Below, piece after piece: positions 51,969 to 62,746 of a stretch of DNA of 64,000 nt. The position numbers were made by a program, and so were the translations under genes. Source of the stretch: Haloplanus salinarum. Its GTDB lineage: Archaea > Halobacteriota > Halobacteria > Halobacteriales > Haloferacaceae. Where the stretch lies: contig NZ_CP101823.1 of the NCBI RefSeq assembly GCF_024498175.1, forward strand, positions 3,044,987-3,108,986. Direction: 5' to 3'. The first letter of the stretch is position 1. Every line of letters starts with the position of its first letter. The notes under the pieces are model-generated. The model was not told the origin of the DNA. It saw only the letters and a program-made list of their open reading frames with translations, and ran no database searches.

Positions 51969-52166
51969 TCAGAAATCGTGTTCCACGTCGTCCGGATCGG
52001 CCTTCTGGATGATGATCTTCCCATCACGAACCCGAACGAACACTTCGTCGCCGATGTCCATCCCGGCCACGGCGAGTTCGTCTTCGTGTAGATTGACGTG
52101 GACGTTGTGGTACTCGCCGTTCTCGTCCTTGGCGCCGCTTGGACTGAGCTTCTTTTTCCGGACCAT
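51969..52166 (-). CDS. Small AbrB-like haloarchaeal protein
   Basis: A 65-residue acidic protein. After a basic start (MVRKKKLSPSGAKDE) it has a beta-strand pattern, VHVNLHEDELAVAGMDIGDE and VFVRVRDGKIIIQKA, that matches the swapped-hairpin AbrB/SpoVT fold: a strand, a helix with GxxxGD, and a second strand pair. Such proteins are usually dimeric DNA-binding regulators or antitoxin-like, but a toxin partner is not adjacent. It precedes pyrD on the same strand and may share its promoter. Confidence 0.7.
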   Translation of the reverse strand: MVRKKKLSPSGAKDENGEYHNVHVNLHEDELAVAGMDIGDEVFVRVRDGKIIIQKADPDDVEHDF

Positions 52167-52200
52167 CGGGGGTGTCTAGCCCCCTTTCGCCACAGGACAC

Positions 52201-52210
52201 ACATAAGTGT
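52201..52210 (-). promoter_or_regulatory. Probable TATA box of the AbrB-like gene and pyrD
   Basis: ACACTTATGT on the minus strand lies 35-44 bp before ATG 52166. It is divergent from the MC1 promoter. Confidence 0.45.
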
Positions 52211-52304
52211 TGTCTACCGGCCGACGGTGACAGCCGGAGCGGATTCGTGGGCAGTTCGGCCGAATAGTAGCCGCCGAAACCCGTCAGGGCACCCGATTTG
52301 CCGG

Positions 52305-52312
52305 TATATTTA
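52305..52312 (+). promoter_or_regulatory. TATA box of the MC1 gene
   Basis: TATATTTA lies 41-48 bp before ATG 52353, which allows a leader of about 18 bases. Confidence 0.6.
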
Positions 52313-52352
52313 TGTTGTGTCATGTGTTCGATTCCCATAGAGGTCCAAAATC

Positions 52353-52664
52353 ATGGTACGAGAGGACGGTAAGCGGAACTTCGTGATGCGCGAGGAGGGT
52401 GAGGAGGACAGCGTGTTCTCCGGGAACATGCCCCGGCAGGCGGCACTGAAGGCAGCACGTCGCCTCGAACCGGCGGATTCGGAGGAGAAAGCCGAGGCGG
52501 AGGCCGAGGAGATCCGACTCCGGGAGAAGGGGACCGACAAGGTCCACATCTTCGAGGCGTGGGCCTGGGAACAGGAGGCGCCGGACGACAAACCCGACTG
52601 GATGGGCGAGGAGATCACGAAGGGGAACGTCTCGAAGAAGGGTATCGAACACCTCGAGGAGTGA
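52353..52664 (+). CDS. Non-histone chromosomal protein MC1
   Basis: A 103-residue DNA-bending protein of the MC1 family. Diagnostic parts are KRNFVMREEGEEDSVFSGNM, PRQAALKAARRLEP, RLREKGTDKVHIFEAW and DKPDWMGEEITKGNVSKKGI. MC1 binds and sharply bends DNA as a monomer and coats euryarchaeal chromosomes. Compared with methanogen MC1 it has an extra acidic segment (ADSEEKAEAEAEE) at residues 40-53. It stands directly before the rRNA operon leader, with its own promoter. Confidence 0.95.
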   Translation: MVREDGKRNFVMREEGEEDSVFSGNMPRQAALKAARRLEPADSEEKAEAEAEEIRLREKGTDKVHIFEAWAWEQEAPDDKPDWMGEEITKGNVSKKGIEHLEE

Positions 52665-52883
52665 CGCCGACCACGCCGGCGAGCGGGGGCGACGAGTGCC
52701 GACAGGGCTTTGTTCGCTCGCCGATCACGTCCCTGCGCGCGGCCGCTCCCCGGCGGGACCACCCGTACGCGCGGGGGATGACCGACCGGTCTCCAGCCGC
52801 GCGACATTCTACGTCCTCTCGACGACCACGTTCGTGACACGGTGCCGTGTAATCGACTGACGATGCGGCTCCACTTCGACGGC

Positions 52884-52893
52884 CTTATTTATA
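52884..52893 (+). promoter_or_regulatory. rRNA promoter, distal
   Basis: CTTATTTATA follows TTCGACGG, an arrangement seen in haloarchaeal rRNA promoters. It lies about 430 bp upstream of 16S. Confidence 0.5.
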
Positions 52894-52998
52894 CCACCCG
52901 CCTCCACAGTAGTACGCACGTCGTCGGCGCCGATTCGACGTTCGGACCCGATCCGAACGATCCGAAATCGGCGGCCGGCGGCGGAACGCTTCCGACGC

Positions 52999-53010
52999 CC
53001 TTAAGTGTAT
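52999..53010 (+). promoter_or_regulatory. rRNA promoter, middle
   Basis: CCTTAAGTGTAT preceded by TCCGACG is the form of box repeated in haloarchaeal rRNA operons. The sequence is close to that of the spacer promoter at 55022. Confidence 0.65.
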
Positions 53011-53109
53011 GAGGGGGTTCGGTTGTGATGCGAAGGGCGAGGGCGACGGTGCCCTCGGCCTCACTCGGACCGGTCAGACCGACCGGGCGATTCCCGGGCC
53101 CGATCAACG

Positions 53110-53119
53110 GGCTTATGTG
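53110..53119 (+). promoter_or_regulatory. rRNA promoter, proximal
   Basis: GGCTTATGTG preceded by CAACG lies about 200 bp upstream of 16S and just upstream of the processing stem, so transcripts from it would still contain the stem. Confidence 0.5.
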
Positions 53120-53195
53120 GGTCGCCCTCCTCGGTTCAGGTCCGAACGAAACATGAGGATTCCACCCCTGCGGTCCGCCGTAAGCCGGAATCTGA

Positions 53196-53213
53196 TGTGA
53201 GCCTTGGTGGTTC
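53196..53213 (+). other. 16S rRNA processing stem, left arm
   Basis: These 18 bases are perfectly complementary to 54871-54888 beyond the 3' end of 16S. The long helix brings the ends of the 16S precursor together and is cut at bulge-helix-bulge sites by the splicing endonuclease, which is encoded at 41962-42999. Confidence 0.85.
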
Positions 53214-53296
53214 GGTGTCACCCGGTCGATTCGGTGACCCGAACCACGGACCTCAGTGGTCTACACGACGCGGAAACATTACGTTTCCCGCCACCC

Positions 53297-53314
53297 CTCA
53301 CTCGCAAGAGTGAG
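53297..53314 (+). other. Hairpin directly upstream of 16S
   Basis: CTCACTC (53297-53303) and GAGTGAG (53308-53314) form a 7-bp stem with a GCAA tetraloop, three bases before mature 16S. It may help set the 5' end. Confidence 0.55.
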
Positions 53315-53317
53315 CCC

Positions 53318-54787
<1,470 letters not shown>

Positions 54788-54870
54788 ACTGATCGGGACC
54801 ATCCCTCCGGGATGGCCCACCACGTCCACTGCCGTCCACGGTTCGGCCACCGGGCCGACCGGGCGCCGTA

Positions 54871-54888
54871 GAACCACCAAGGCTCACA
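54871..54888 (+). other. 16S rRNA processing stem, right arm
   Basis: Reverse complement of 53196-53213 over 18 bases without a mismatch. It lies between 16S and tRNA-Ala. Confidence 0.85.
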
Positions 54889-54919
54889 CGTCTCGTCTCG
54901 CGTCTCCTCCACGGAGACC

Positions 54920-54991
54920 GGGCCCGTAGCTCAGCGGTAGAGCACCTCCTTTGCAAGGAGGACGCCCTGGGTTCGAATCCCAGCGGGTCCA
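54920..54991 (+). tRNA. tRNA-Ala (TGC)
   Basis: A 72-base cloverleaf in the 16S-23S spacer. The acceptor stem GGGCCCG/CGGGTCC contains the G3-U70 pair that identifies alanine tRNAs. The anticodon arm CCTCC-TTTGCAA-GGAGG gives TGC, the T-arm is CTGGG-TTCGAAT-CCCAG, and the discriminator is A. CCA is not encoded. Ala(TGC) in this spacer is the rule in Euryarchaeota. Confidence 0.97.
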
Positions 54992-55021
54992 TGCCGACTC
55001 ACCCGACGCCCGAATCGCACG

Positions 55022-55031
55022 CCTTAAGTGC
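55022..55031 (+). promoter_or_regulatory. Spacer promoter before 23S
   Basis: CCTTAAGTGC, similar to the middle upstream rRNA promoter, lies between tRNA-Ala and 23S. An internal promoter in this position is known from haloarchaeal rRNA operons. Confidence 0.5.
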
Positions 55032-55138
55032 ACGACGGCGCTCGGTTGAGTCACGCAAGACCGATGCACCATCCCGCGAAAGCGCGGATGGGAAGGGTCG
55101 AACGCGCTCGCATCCACGAGAGCGTAATGAGACCGTAT

Positions 55139-55192
55139 GTACGTGCGATCCAGGCGTCCACTGGACCCGACAGTCAAACCGGGTCACTAGTG
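55139..55192 (+). other. 23S rRNA processing stem, left arm
   Basis: Pairs with 58131-58190: GTACGTGCGATCCAG, TGGACCCGACAGTCAAA and GGGTCAC blocks have exact complements on the other side, separated by short bulges. The bulges fit a bulge-helix-bulge site for the splicing endonuclease. Confidence 0.8.
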
Positions 55193-55206
55193 TGACAAAC
55201 CATCAA

Positions 55207-58121
<2,915 letters not shown>

Positions 58122-58130
58122 TGGATTTCG

Positions 58131-58190
58131 CACTGTGACCCGATTCGATTTGACTGTCGGGTCCAGGCGCTAACTGGATCGCACGTACGT
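58131..58190 (+). other. 23S rRNA processing stem, right arm
   Basis: Complement of 55139-55192 with two internal bulges, immediately past the 3' end of 23S. Confidence 0.8.
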
Positions 58191-58192
58191 AC

Positions 58193-58245
58193 GGTTGGAC
58201 CCTACCGGCATTGGCATCGCGACGGTTCGATTCCGTCGGTCGGCA
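58193..58245 (+). other. tRNA-like element upstream of 5S
   Basis: GACGG-TTCGATT-CCGTC (58221-58237) is a perfect T-arm, and GGTCGGC, which would be an acceptor 3' strand, follows directly before 5S. The partner strand may be GTTGGACC further upstream, with wobble pairs. In Haloferax volcanii a tRNA-like fold at this position lets tRNase Z cut the 5' end of 5S. The element here looks like the same device. Confidence 0.6.
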
Positions 58246-58367
58246 TGAAGGCGGCCAGAGCGGCGGGGAAACACCCGTACCCATCCCGAACACGGACGTT
58301 AAGCCCGCCTGCGTATCGGGCAGTACTGGAGTGGGCGACCCTCTGGGAGTGCCGATTCGCCGCCTCA
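58246..58367 (+). rRNA. 5S ribosomal RNA
   Basis: A 122-base 5S rRNA. The ends GGCGGCC and a matching GCCGCC close helix I, and the loop CCCGTACCCATCCCGAACACGG is the conserved core. TACTGGAGTG follows in helix IV/V. It is the last rRNA of the operon and is followed within 20 bp by a strong hairpin terminator. Confidence 0.97.
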
Positions 58368-58384
58368 CCACTCATACTCACGTT

Positions 58385-58410
58385 GGCGAGCGACGGCACT
58401 GTCGCTCGCC
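58385..58410 (+). terminator. Hairpin terminator after 5S
   Basis: GGCGAGCGAC (58385-58394) and GTCGCTCGCC (58401-58410) form a perfect 10-bp stem with a 6-base loop, followed by GTCTTTCATA. Confidence 0.65.
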
Positions 58411-58489
58411 GTCTTTCATACGTCGACCAGCGACCGCCACGCACGGCCGGTCGCTCCGTTCCGGACACATCACGCGACCGGCGACCGCT

Positions 58490-58498
58490 AGGCTTAAG
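58490..58498 (+). promoter_or_regulatory. Possible promoter of tRNA-Cys
   Basis: GGCTTAAGC lies about 30 bp before tRNA-Cys. It follows the 5S terminator, so tRNA-Cys may be transcribed on its own. Confidence 0.45.
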
Positions 58499-58524
58499 CG
58501 CCGGACACCGATACTACCGACTGC

Positions 58525-58600
58525 GCCAAGGTGGCAGAGTCCGGCCTAACGCAGCGGCCTGCAGAGCCGCCCATCGCCGGTTCAAATCCGGCCCTTGGCT
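58525..58600 (+). tRNA. tRNA-Cys (GCA)
   Basis: A 76-base cloverleaf. The acceptor stem is GCCAAGG/CCTTGGC, and the discriminator T is the identity base for cysteine tRNAs. The anticodon arm GCGGC-CTGCAGA-GCCGC gives GCA, and the T-arm is CCGG-TTCAAAT-CCGG with its flanking pair. It lies downstream of 5S, as in many haloarchaeal rRNA operons. Confidence 0.97.
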
Positions 58601-58620
58601 CTCACACGATCCCCTAAAGC

Positions 58621-58640
58621 CCAAGACGACTACGTCTTGG
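58621..58640 (+). terminator. Hairpin after tRNA-Cys
   Basis: CCAAGACG and CGTCTTGG form an 8-bp stem with an ACTA loop, followed by a pyrimidine-rich stretch CGACTCCTCTTATT. Confidence 0.5.
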
Positions 58641-58704
58641 CGACTCCTCTTATTCCGAGGCGTTATGTACGATTATCGAGAGGAGTTTTCCAGGACGGGA
58701 TCGA

Positions 58705-58950
58705 CTACTCCGAATCGTCGTCGGACTCGTCGCTCGCTTCGAGGATCTCCGCCGCTACATCCGTTACGTGCTGCTGGTGGGCAACCGACGTCTGGACGCT
58801 TTGGGCTGCATCGAGCTGGTCGTTGACGACTGCGTTCTGCTGTGGTCCCCACGTCTCAGGGGGGTTCGGACTCGATGTATTCGGCTCAGCGCTTGACACC
58901 TTCGATGCGCTGCTCACGGTTGCGTTCGTGCTTCGCATCGAGGCGCTCAT
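58705..58950 (-). CDS. Small Ser/Asn/Gln-rich protein, unknown
   Basis: An 81-residue acidic protein rich in Ser, Asn, Gln and Thr, with no hydrophobic segment. The C-terminal half (VVNDQLDAAQSVQTSVAHQQ, then HVTDVAAEILEASDESDDD) should form one long amphipathic helix; the N-terminal half looks disordered. The arrangement loosely recalls RebB/killing-trait proteins, but the similarity is too weak to name it so. It lies alone between tRNA-Cys and a divergent membrane-protein gene. Confidence 0.5.
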   Translation of the reverse strand: MSASMRSTNATVSSASKVSSAEPNTSSPNPPETWGPQQNAVVNDQLDAAQSVQTSVAHQQHVTDVAAEILEASDESDDDSE

Positions 58951-59065
58951 GCGCGTTTGAGTCCGATACCCCGGATTCGATGCCTACGAGGGGATAACGC
59001 GATGGCTACCAGCCCGACGCAGCCGAACAAAAACTGTTAACCATCCGATTGACTATCTTGGACCG

Positions 59066-59803
59066 ATGCAGACGGAATCCGACCTCGTCGCTGCGGTCAG
59101 AGCCGATTTCTTCCGGCTGCTAACTGCTTGGCGTGAGCTTCTGTTCTCGATGCACTCGGCCAACCACCCGGTTCGAAATCAGTGGCGGCCCCGCACGACA
59201 CAGGGTCGCCTCGCGTTCTGGATCTGGAGTGTACTGGGATCCGTGCTGATCGTCGGCGTGTATCCCTTCGCAGTCGTTGGGTTTTGGATTCGATACGTGA
59301 CTCGACGGCTCAATCGCGTCGCGACAGGGCTGGGATTGCTCGCTATCGTCGCTGTCGCGGCCGTCGCCTGGAGTGCGCTGACGGCGCTGGCGTGGGGGAG
59401 TTTTCCGGCCGCCGGATTCAAGGCTGTGCTCACGGCAAGCGCGGTCGCAACGGTCTCGGCCGGGCTCGCGTGGGGAACCGCCCGCGCCGGTAGTCGGCGG
59501 GTGACGCTTCTCGCGGCGTATCCGTTCGCCGTCGCAGCGATCTTTCTCCCGCCCGTGACGGCTGCACTCTTTTCGCCCACGCTGGGTGCGATCATCTTGC
59601 CGAGCAGTACGTCGTTGGCCGAGTGGATCCTCGACAATATCCTAGTGGTCGGTGATCTCAGTGCCGTCATTCGACAGCAGTTCGACTTATCGGGCATCGC
59701 GTTCGTGGGGATGTGGTCCGGGCTTGCCGTCCCGATCGGGTGGGGACTGGGCCTTCTCGTCACGTTCGCGAACGCAGTCCGACCCCGCGACGATGGGGGG
59801 TGA
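59066..59803 (+). CDS. Multi-pass membrane protein, unknown
   Basis: A 245-residue protein with a cytoplasmic N-terminal 48 residues and probably six membrane segments (about 50-75, 86-110, 115-137, 146-171, a hydrophobic stretch near 175-190, and 209-233). The N-terminus carries many Arg and Trp residues (FFRLLTAWRELLFSM). The base composition is somewhat less GC-rich than its neighbours, and TTA/CTA-type codons occur, which may hint at a recent arrival. It converges on the first cetZ gene with a 29-bp gap. The family is not recognised. Confidence 0.6.
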   Translation: MQTESDLVAAVRADFFRLLTAWRELLFSMHSANHPVRNQWRPRTTQGRLAFWIWSVLGSVLIVGVYPFAVVGFWIRYVTRRLNRVATGLGLLAIVAVAAVAWSALTALAWGSFPAAGFKAVLTASAVATVSAGLAWGTARAGSRRVTLLAAYPFAVAAIFLPPVTAALFSPTLGAIILPSSTSLAEWILDNILVVGDLSAVIRQQFDLSGIAFVGMWSGLAVPIGWGLGLLVTFANAVRPRDDGG

Positions 59804-59832
59804 CGGTGGTCGGCCGTCGACGGGCCGGGCGA

Positions 59833-60975
59833 TCAGGTCGACTCTTCGGGTGCCCGAAGTTCGTCAGTATCGCGGTCGTATTCGACCGCCTGTTGCTGTA
59901 TCGCGTCGATCCTGGGCACCTCGGTGACGTTTGCGAGTAACACGACGGCCGCGACGGTCGACGAGTCGGGTCGTGGGTCGTCGCCGGCGAGTACCTCGAC
60001 CGTGTCCGTCTCCTCCTCGAGCCACTGGCGGGCGCTTTCGAAGCCTCGTCGGGAGAGTTCGTCCGGGGGACCGGACAGCACGACGAGCACCCGCTCGGCG
60101 CTCGACACCTCACACGGCAGCGTCAGCTGTGAGTTGAGCGATTGCCGGACGAGGCTCTGGGTCTTTCCCGCGTCGGTCCGCTCGTCCGTCGTCTCGTTCT
60201 CTCGGCTCCCGACGAGGATCGACCGGAGCCACGACAGAAACCCGCCGCCGTCCTCGAGTTCGGTTGCGGCATAGCCGATCGATGCGACTCCCCCCGGCGA
60301 GAGCGTACGGATGATGTCGCTGGAGTCCAAGGTGTTCGCCCCGATCGACGAGGGATCGGCGTCGTCCCTGGCGAACAGCTTCAGGACTCGGGACGCCAGT
60401 TCGCGGTTCGCAGGCTCGTACGGATCTTCGGCGGCCTCGGCCTCGGTGCCGACCCATCGGTCGTTGTCGAATAGGAGGGTGCTGTCGGCCGCCGGTACGA
60501 TCGACCGGAGCGAGCGAGCGGCGTTCAACGCCGCCTCGCCGCCGTCGTTCGCCCCCGGCAGGACGCCGAGGACGTACACCGGTTTGTCGTACATCTCCTG
60601 TAGCCGCTCGACGAGTACGGCGCCGGCGCCGCTTCCGGTGCCCCCGCCGAGGCTCGTCACGACCAGCATCCCGTCCAGTTTGCGCATGGTGATCGAGTCG
60701 AGGGCACGGTGTATCTCGGGAAAGTCGGTACGGGCAATCTCGACTGCCAGGTCCTGGTCGCCGTCGACGCCGTCCTCGACCTCGCGGTGTGTGTCGCCGA
60801 TCGTCACGTGTTGTTCCTGCGGGATGTGATCGAACTCGTCGCCGACCGTTCGCGAGATATCGACGGTCATCAGGTTCCCGTAACACAGTTGTCGGTCGCC
60901 CTCGGCCTCGATACTGCGGATGGTATCGACGAGACGGCTCCCGGTACCGCCGATGCCGACCAGCGCGAGTTTCAT
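59833..60975 (-). CDS. cetZ: CetZ-type tubulin/FtsZ superfamily protein (paralogue 2)
   Basis: A 380-residue member of the haloarchaeal CetZ branch. It starts KLALVGIGGTGSRLVDTI and has the tubulin signature GGGTGSGAG. A C-terminal domain with SLNSQLTLPCEVSSAERVLVVLSGPP is shared with CetZ. The T7-region equivalent SSDIIRTLS is present. CetZ proteins form GTP-dependent filaments that control cell shape and motility. Position 9 has Gly where CetZ usually has Gln or Asn (G-G-T-G-S rather than G-N-A-G-S). It lies 47 bp downstream of a second cetZ on the same strand. Confidence 0.88.
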   Translation of the reverse strand: MKLALVGIGGTGSRLVDTIRSIEAEGDRQLCYGNLMTVDISRTVGDEFDHIPQEQHVTIGDTHREVEDGVDGDQDLAVEIARTDFPEIHRALDSITMRKLDGMLVVTSLGGGTGSGAGAVLVERLQEMYDKPVYVLGVLPGANDGGEAALNAARSLRSIVPAADSTLLFDNDRWVGTEAEAAEDPYEPANRELASRVLKLFARDDADPSSIGANTLDSSDIIRTLSPGGVASIGYAATELEDGGGFLSWLRSILVGSRENETTDERTDAGKTQSLVRQSLNSQLTLPCEVSSAERVLVVLSGPPDELSRRGFESARQWLEEETDTVEVLAGDDPRPDSSTVAAVVLLANVTEVPRIDAIQQQAVEYDRDTDELRAPEEST

Positions 60976-61022
60976 CGCTGCCCTCGTTGCGGGGCCGGAG
61001 CGGGTGCGGTTCGAGACACGGT

Positions 61023-62204
61023 TCAGACGACGGGGTCGAGGTCGTCGTTCTCGTCGGTGATCAGGTCGTTGATCTTTTCCTCGCGGGCCGCCTGCTGTTC
61101 GGCGATCTGTTCCTGCGCGTCGACGGCCTGGTTCTGAAGCGTCTCGATCCGGGAGGCACCCGAGACGTTCGAGAGGAGTACGGCTGCCGCGAGCTGTGAT
61201 GACTTCTCCCGTGGATCGTCGCCGACGAGTACTTCGACCGTTTCGGCTTCCTGTTCGAGCCACTGGCGGGCACTCTCGATCCCCTTTCGGGAGAATTCCT
61301 CTGGCGGTCCGGAAAGGACGACGAGCACCCGCTCGGCGCTCGACACCTCACACGGTAGCGTCAGCCGCGAGTTGGTCGCCCGGCGGACGAGGGACTTGAT
61401 CTTCGTCGCCTGGCTGGCGTCGTCGAGGGGGTCGTCGTCGGCACCGCCGCCGCCCCACCTGTCGAGCAGGCCTTCGGGCTGTGCGTCGACCGCCGTGGCG
61501 GCGTAGCCGATCGAGGACACCCCGTCGGTGGCGAGCGTTCGGATGATGTCACTCGAGTCCATCGCGTTCTCCGCGACGTCCGTGTCGTCGGTCTCACCGG
61601 CTGCCAGCAGCGTCACGATCCGGGCTGCCAGCTCGCGGTTCATCTCCTCGTATCCCTCTTCGATCGTCTGGTCGCGGGCGCGCCAGGCGTCGTTGTCGAA
61701 GCCGATGAAGTTGTCCACCTTGTTGACGAACGACTGGAGGGAGCGGGCGGCGTTCAGCGCCGGGCGTCCACCCTCGTACTCGCCGGGGAGGATACCGAGG
61801 GCGTACACCGGTTCGTCGTACATATCTTGGAGGGCGTCGATGACGACCGGACCGCCGCCGCTCCCCGTACCACCACCGAGGCCTGCGGCGACGAGGATCG
61901 CATCGACGTTGTGGATCTCGATGTCGTCGAAGGCACGACGTATCTCGTCGATATCCGCCGACATGACTTCGGCACCGATCTCCACGTCTCCACCTACTCC
62001 GTGGCCCTTCGATTTCTGGTTCGTATCGCCGACCAGGACGCGCTGCTCTTCGGGGATGTATTCGGGCTTCGCGAGGTCCGTTCGGGCGGTGTTGATGGCA
62101 TGGACGTGGCGACAGAGGTTCCGGTTGGTCTCGGATTCGAACTCGACCATCCGATCCACGACCTTGCTTCCGGCGTTGCCGACACCGATTGTAGCGAGTT
62201 TCAT
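61023..62204 (-). CDS. cetZ: CetZ-type tubulin/FtsZ superfamily protein (paralogue 1)
   Basis: A 393-residue CetZ closer to the canonical type. The N-terminus is KLATIGVGNAGSKVVDRMVE, the tubulin signature is GLGGGTGSGGGPV, and LGILPGEYEGGRPALNAARS and SSDIIRTLATDGVSSIGYA are typical of CetZ. The acidic C-terminal helix (EQIAEQQAAREEKINDLI) extends beyond the GTPase core and may bind partners. The two cetZ genes are about half identical and tandem, so they arose by duplication. The number at the end of the name cannot be assigned without a tree. Confidence 0.9.
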   Translation of the reverse strand: MKLATIGVGNAGSKVVDRMVEFESETNRNLCRHVHAINTARTDLAKPEYIPEEQRVLVGDTNQKSKGHGVGGDVEIGAEVMSADIDEIRRAFDDIEIHNVDAILVAAGLGGGTGSGGGPVVIDALQDMYDEPVYALGILPGEYEGGRPALNAARSLQSFVNKVDNFIGFDNDAWRARDQTIEEGYEEMNRELAARIVTLLAAGETDDTDVAENAMDSSDIIRTLATDGVSSIGYAATAVDAQPEGLLDRWGGGGADDDPLDDASQATKIKSLVRRATNSRLTLPCEVSSAERVLVVLSGPPEEFSRKGIESARQWLEQEAETVEVLVGDDPREKSSQLAAAVLLSNVSGASRIETLQNQAVDAQEQIAEQQAAREEKINDLITDENDDLDPVV

Positions 62205-62336
62205 AACCGTCGGTCGTGTTGACTGTACGGAGGGGTATAGTTAATTTGGTTCGACAGCCGCTGCGCTCGGCGTTTCCGTTCGATCCACCGCACCGTCCGT
62301 GGGGAGACGGCTCCGGACGCGGTACGGACTCCGGTT

Positions 62337-62654
62337 TCAGGCCCGGTTCTCGGTGAGGGCGCGTTCGATACCCCGTTCGATCGCTGCGTCCTCGTCGGTA
62401 CCGTCCTCGACGGCGGCCTCGTAGCCCGCGGTGAAGGAGTCCATCACGTCTTTCGCCAGTTCGCGGACGTCGGTTTCGGAGGGCTGGACGTTGTCGACGG
62501 CGGTCGAGTCGTCCCGTTCCTCGTCGACGATCCACACCTCGAAGGTGCCGTTCCGGTCCGGCGTGGGCTGGAACTTTACCTCGACTTCGACGGTCCGGTT
62601 CTCGTACTCCCGTCGGCCGGTCTTCAGCCAGCCTTCGGGTACTGCTCGGCTCAT
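62337..62654 (-). CDS. Small acidic protein, unknown
   Basis: A 105-residue protein with a beta-rich first half (REYENRTVEVEVKFQPTPDR, then TFEVWIVDE) and a helical second half (TDVRELAKDVMDSFTAGYEA). No signal, membrane helix or Cys. The fold looks compact and one domain. It lies between the cetZ pair and the ABC transporter on the same strand, with gaps of 92 bp and 132 bp, so it is probably separately expressed. I do not recognise the family. Confidence 0.6.
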   Translation of the reverse strand: MSRAVPEGWLKTGRREYENRTVEVEVKFQPTPDRNGTFEVWIVDEERDDSTAVDNVQPSETDVRELAKDVMDSFTAGYEAAVEDGTDEDAAIERGIERALTENRA

Positions 62655-62746
62655 GGTCGCTACTGGGACCGTAACCGGGATAAGCGTATCCGTGCCACAG
62701 GGATCGATCGTCTCGATCTACCGGTGGCCGTAGGCGACCGACGACG

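Larger units (their letters stand above)
52665..53317 (+). other. rRNA operon leader region
   Basis: This 653-bp stretch has no protein gene. It holds three promoter-like boxes (52884, 52999 and 53110), the left arm of the 16S processing stem (53196-53213) and a hairpin directly ahead of 16S. Several promoters in series are characteristic of haloarchaeal rRNA operons. Confidence 0.75.

Noticed and set aside
58705-58950. RebB/killing-trait protein.
   Set aside because: Only a Gln/Asn/Ala-rich helix is shared; the family core sequence is not visible.
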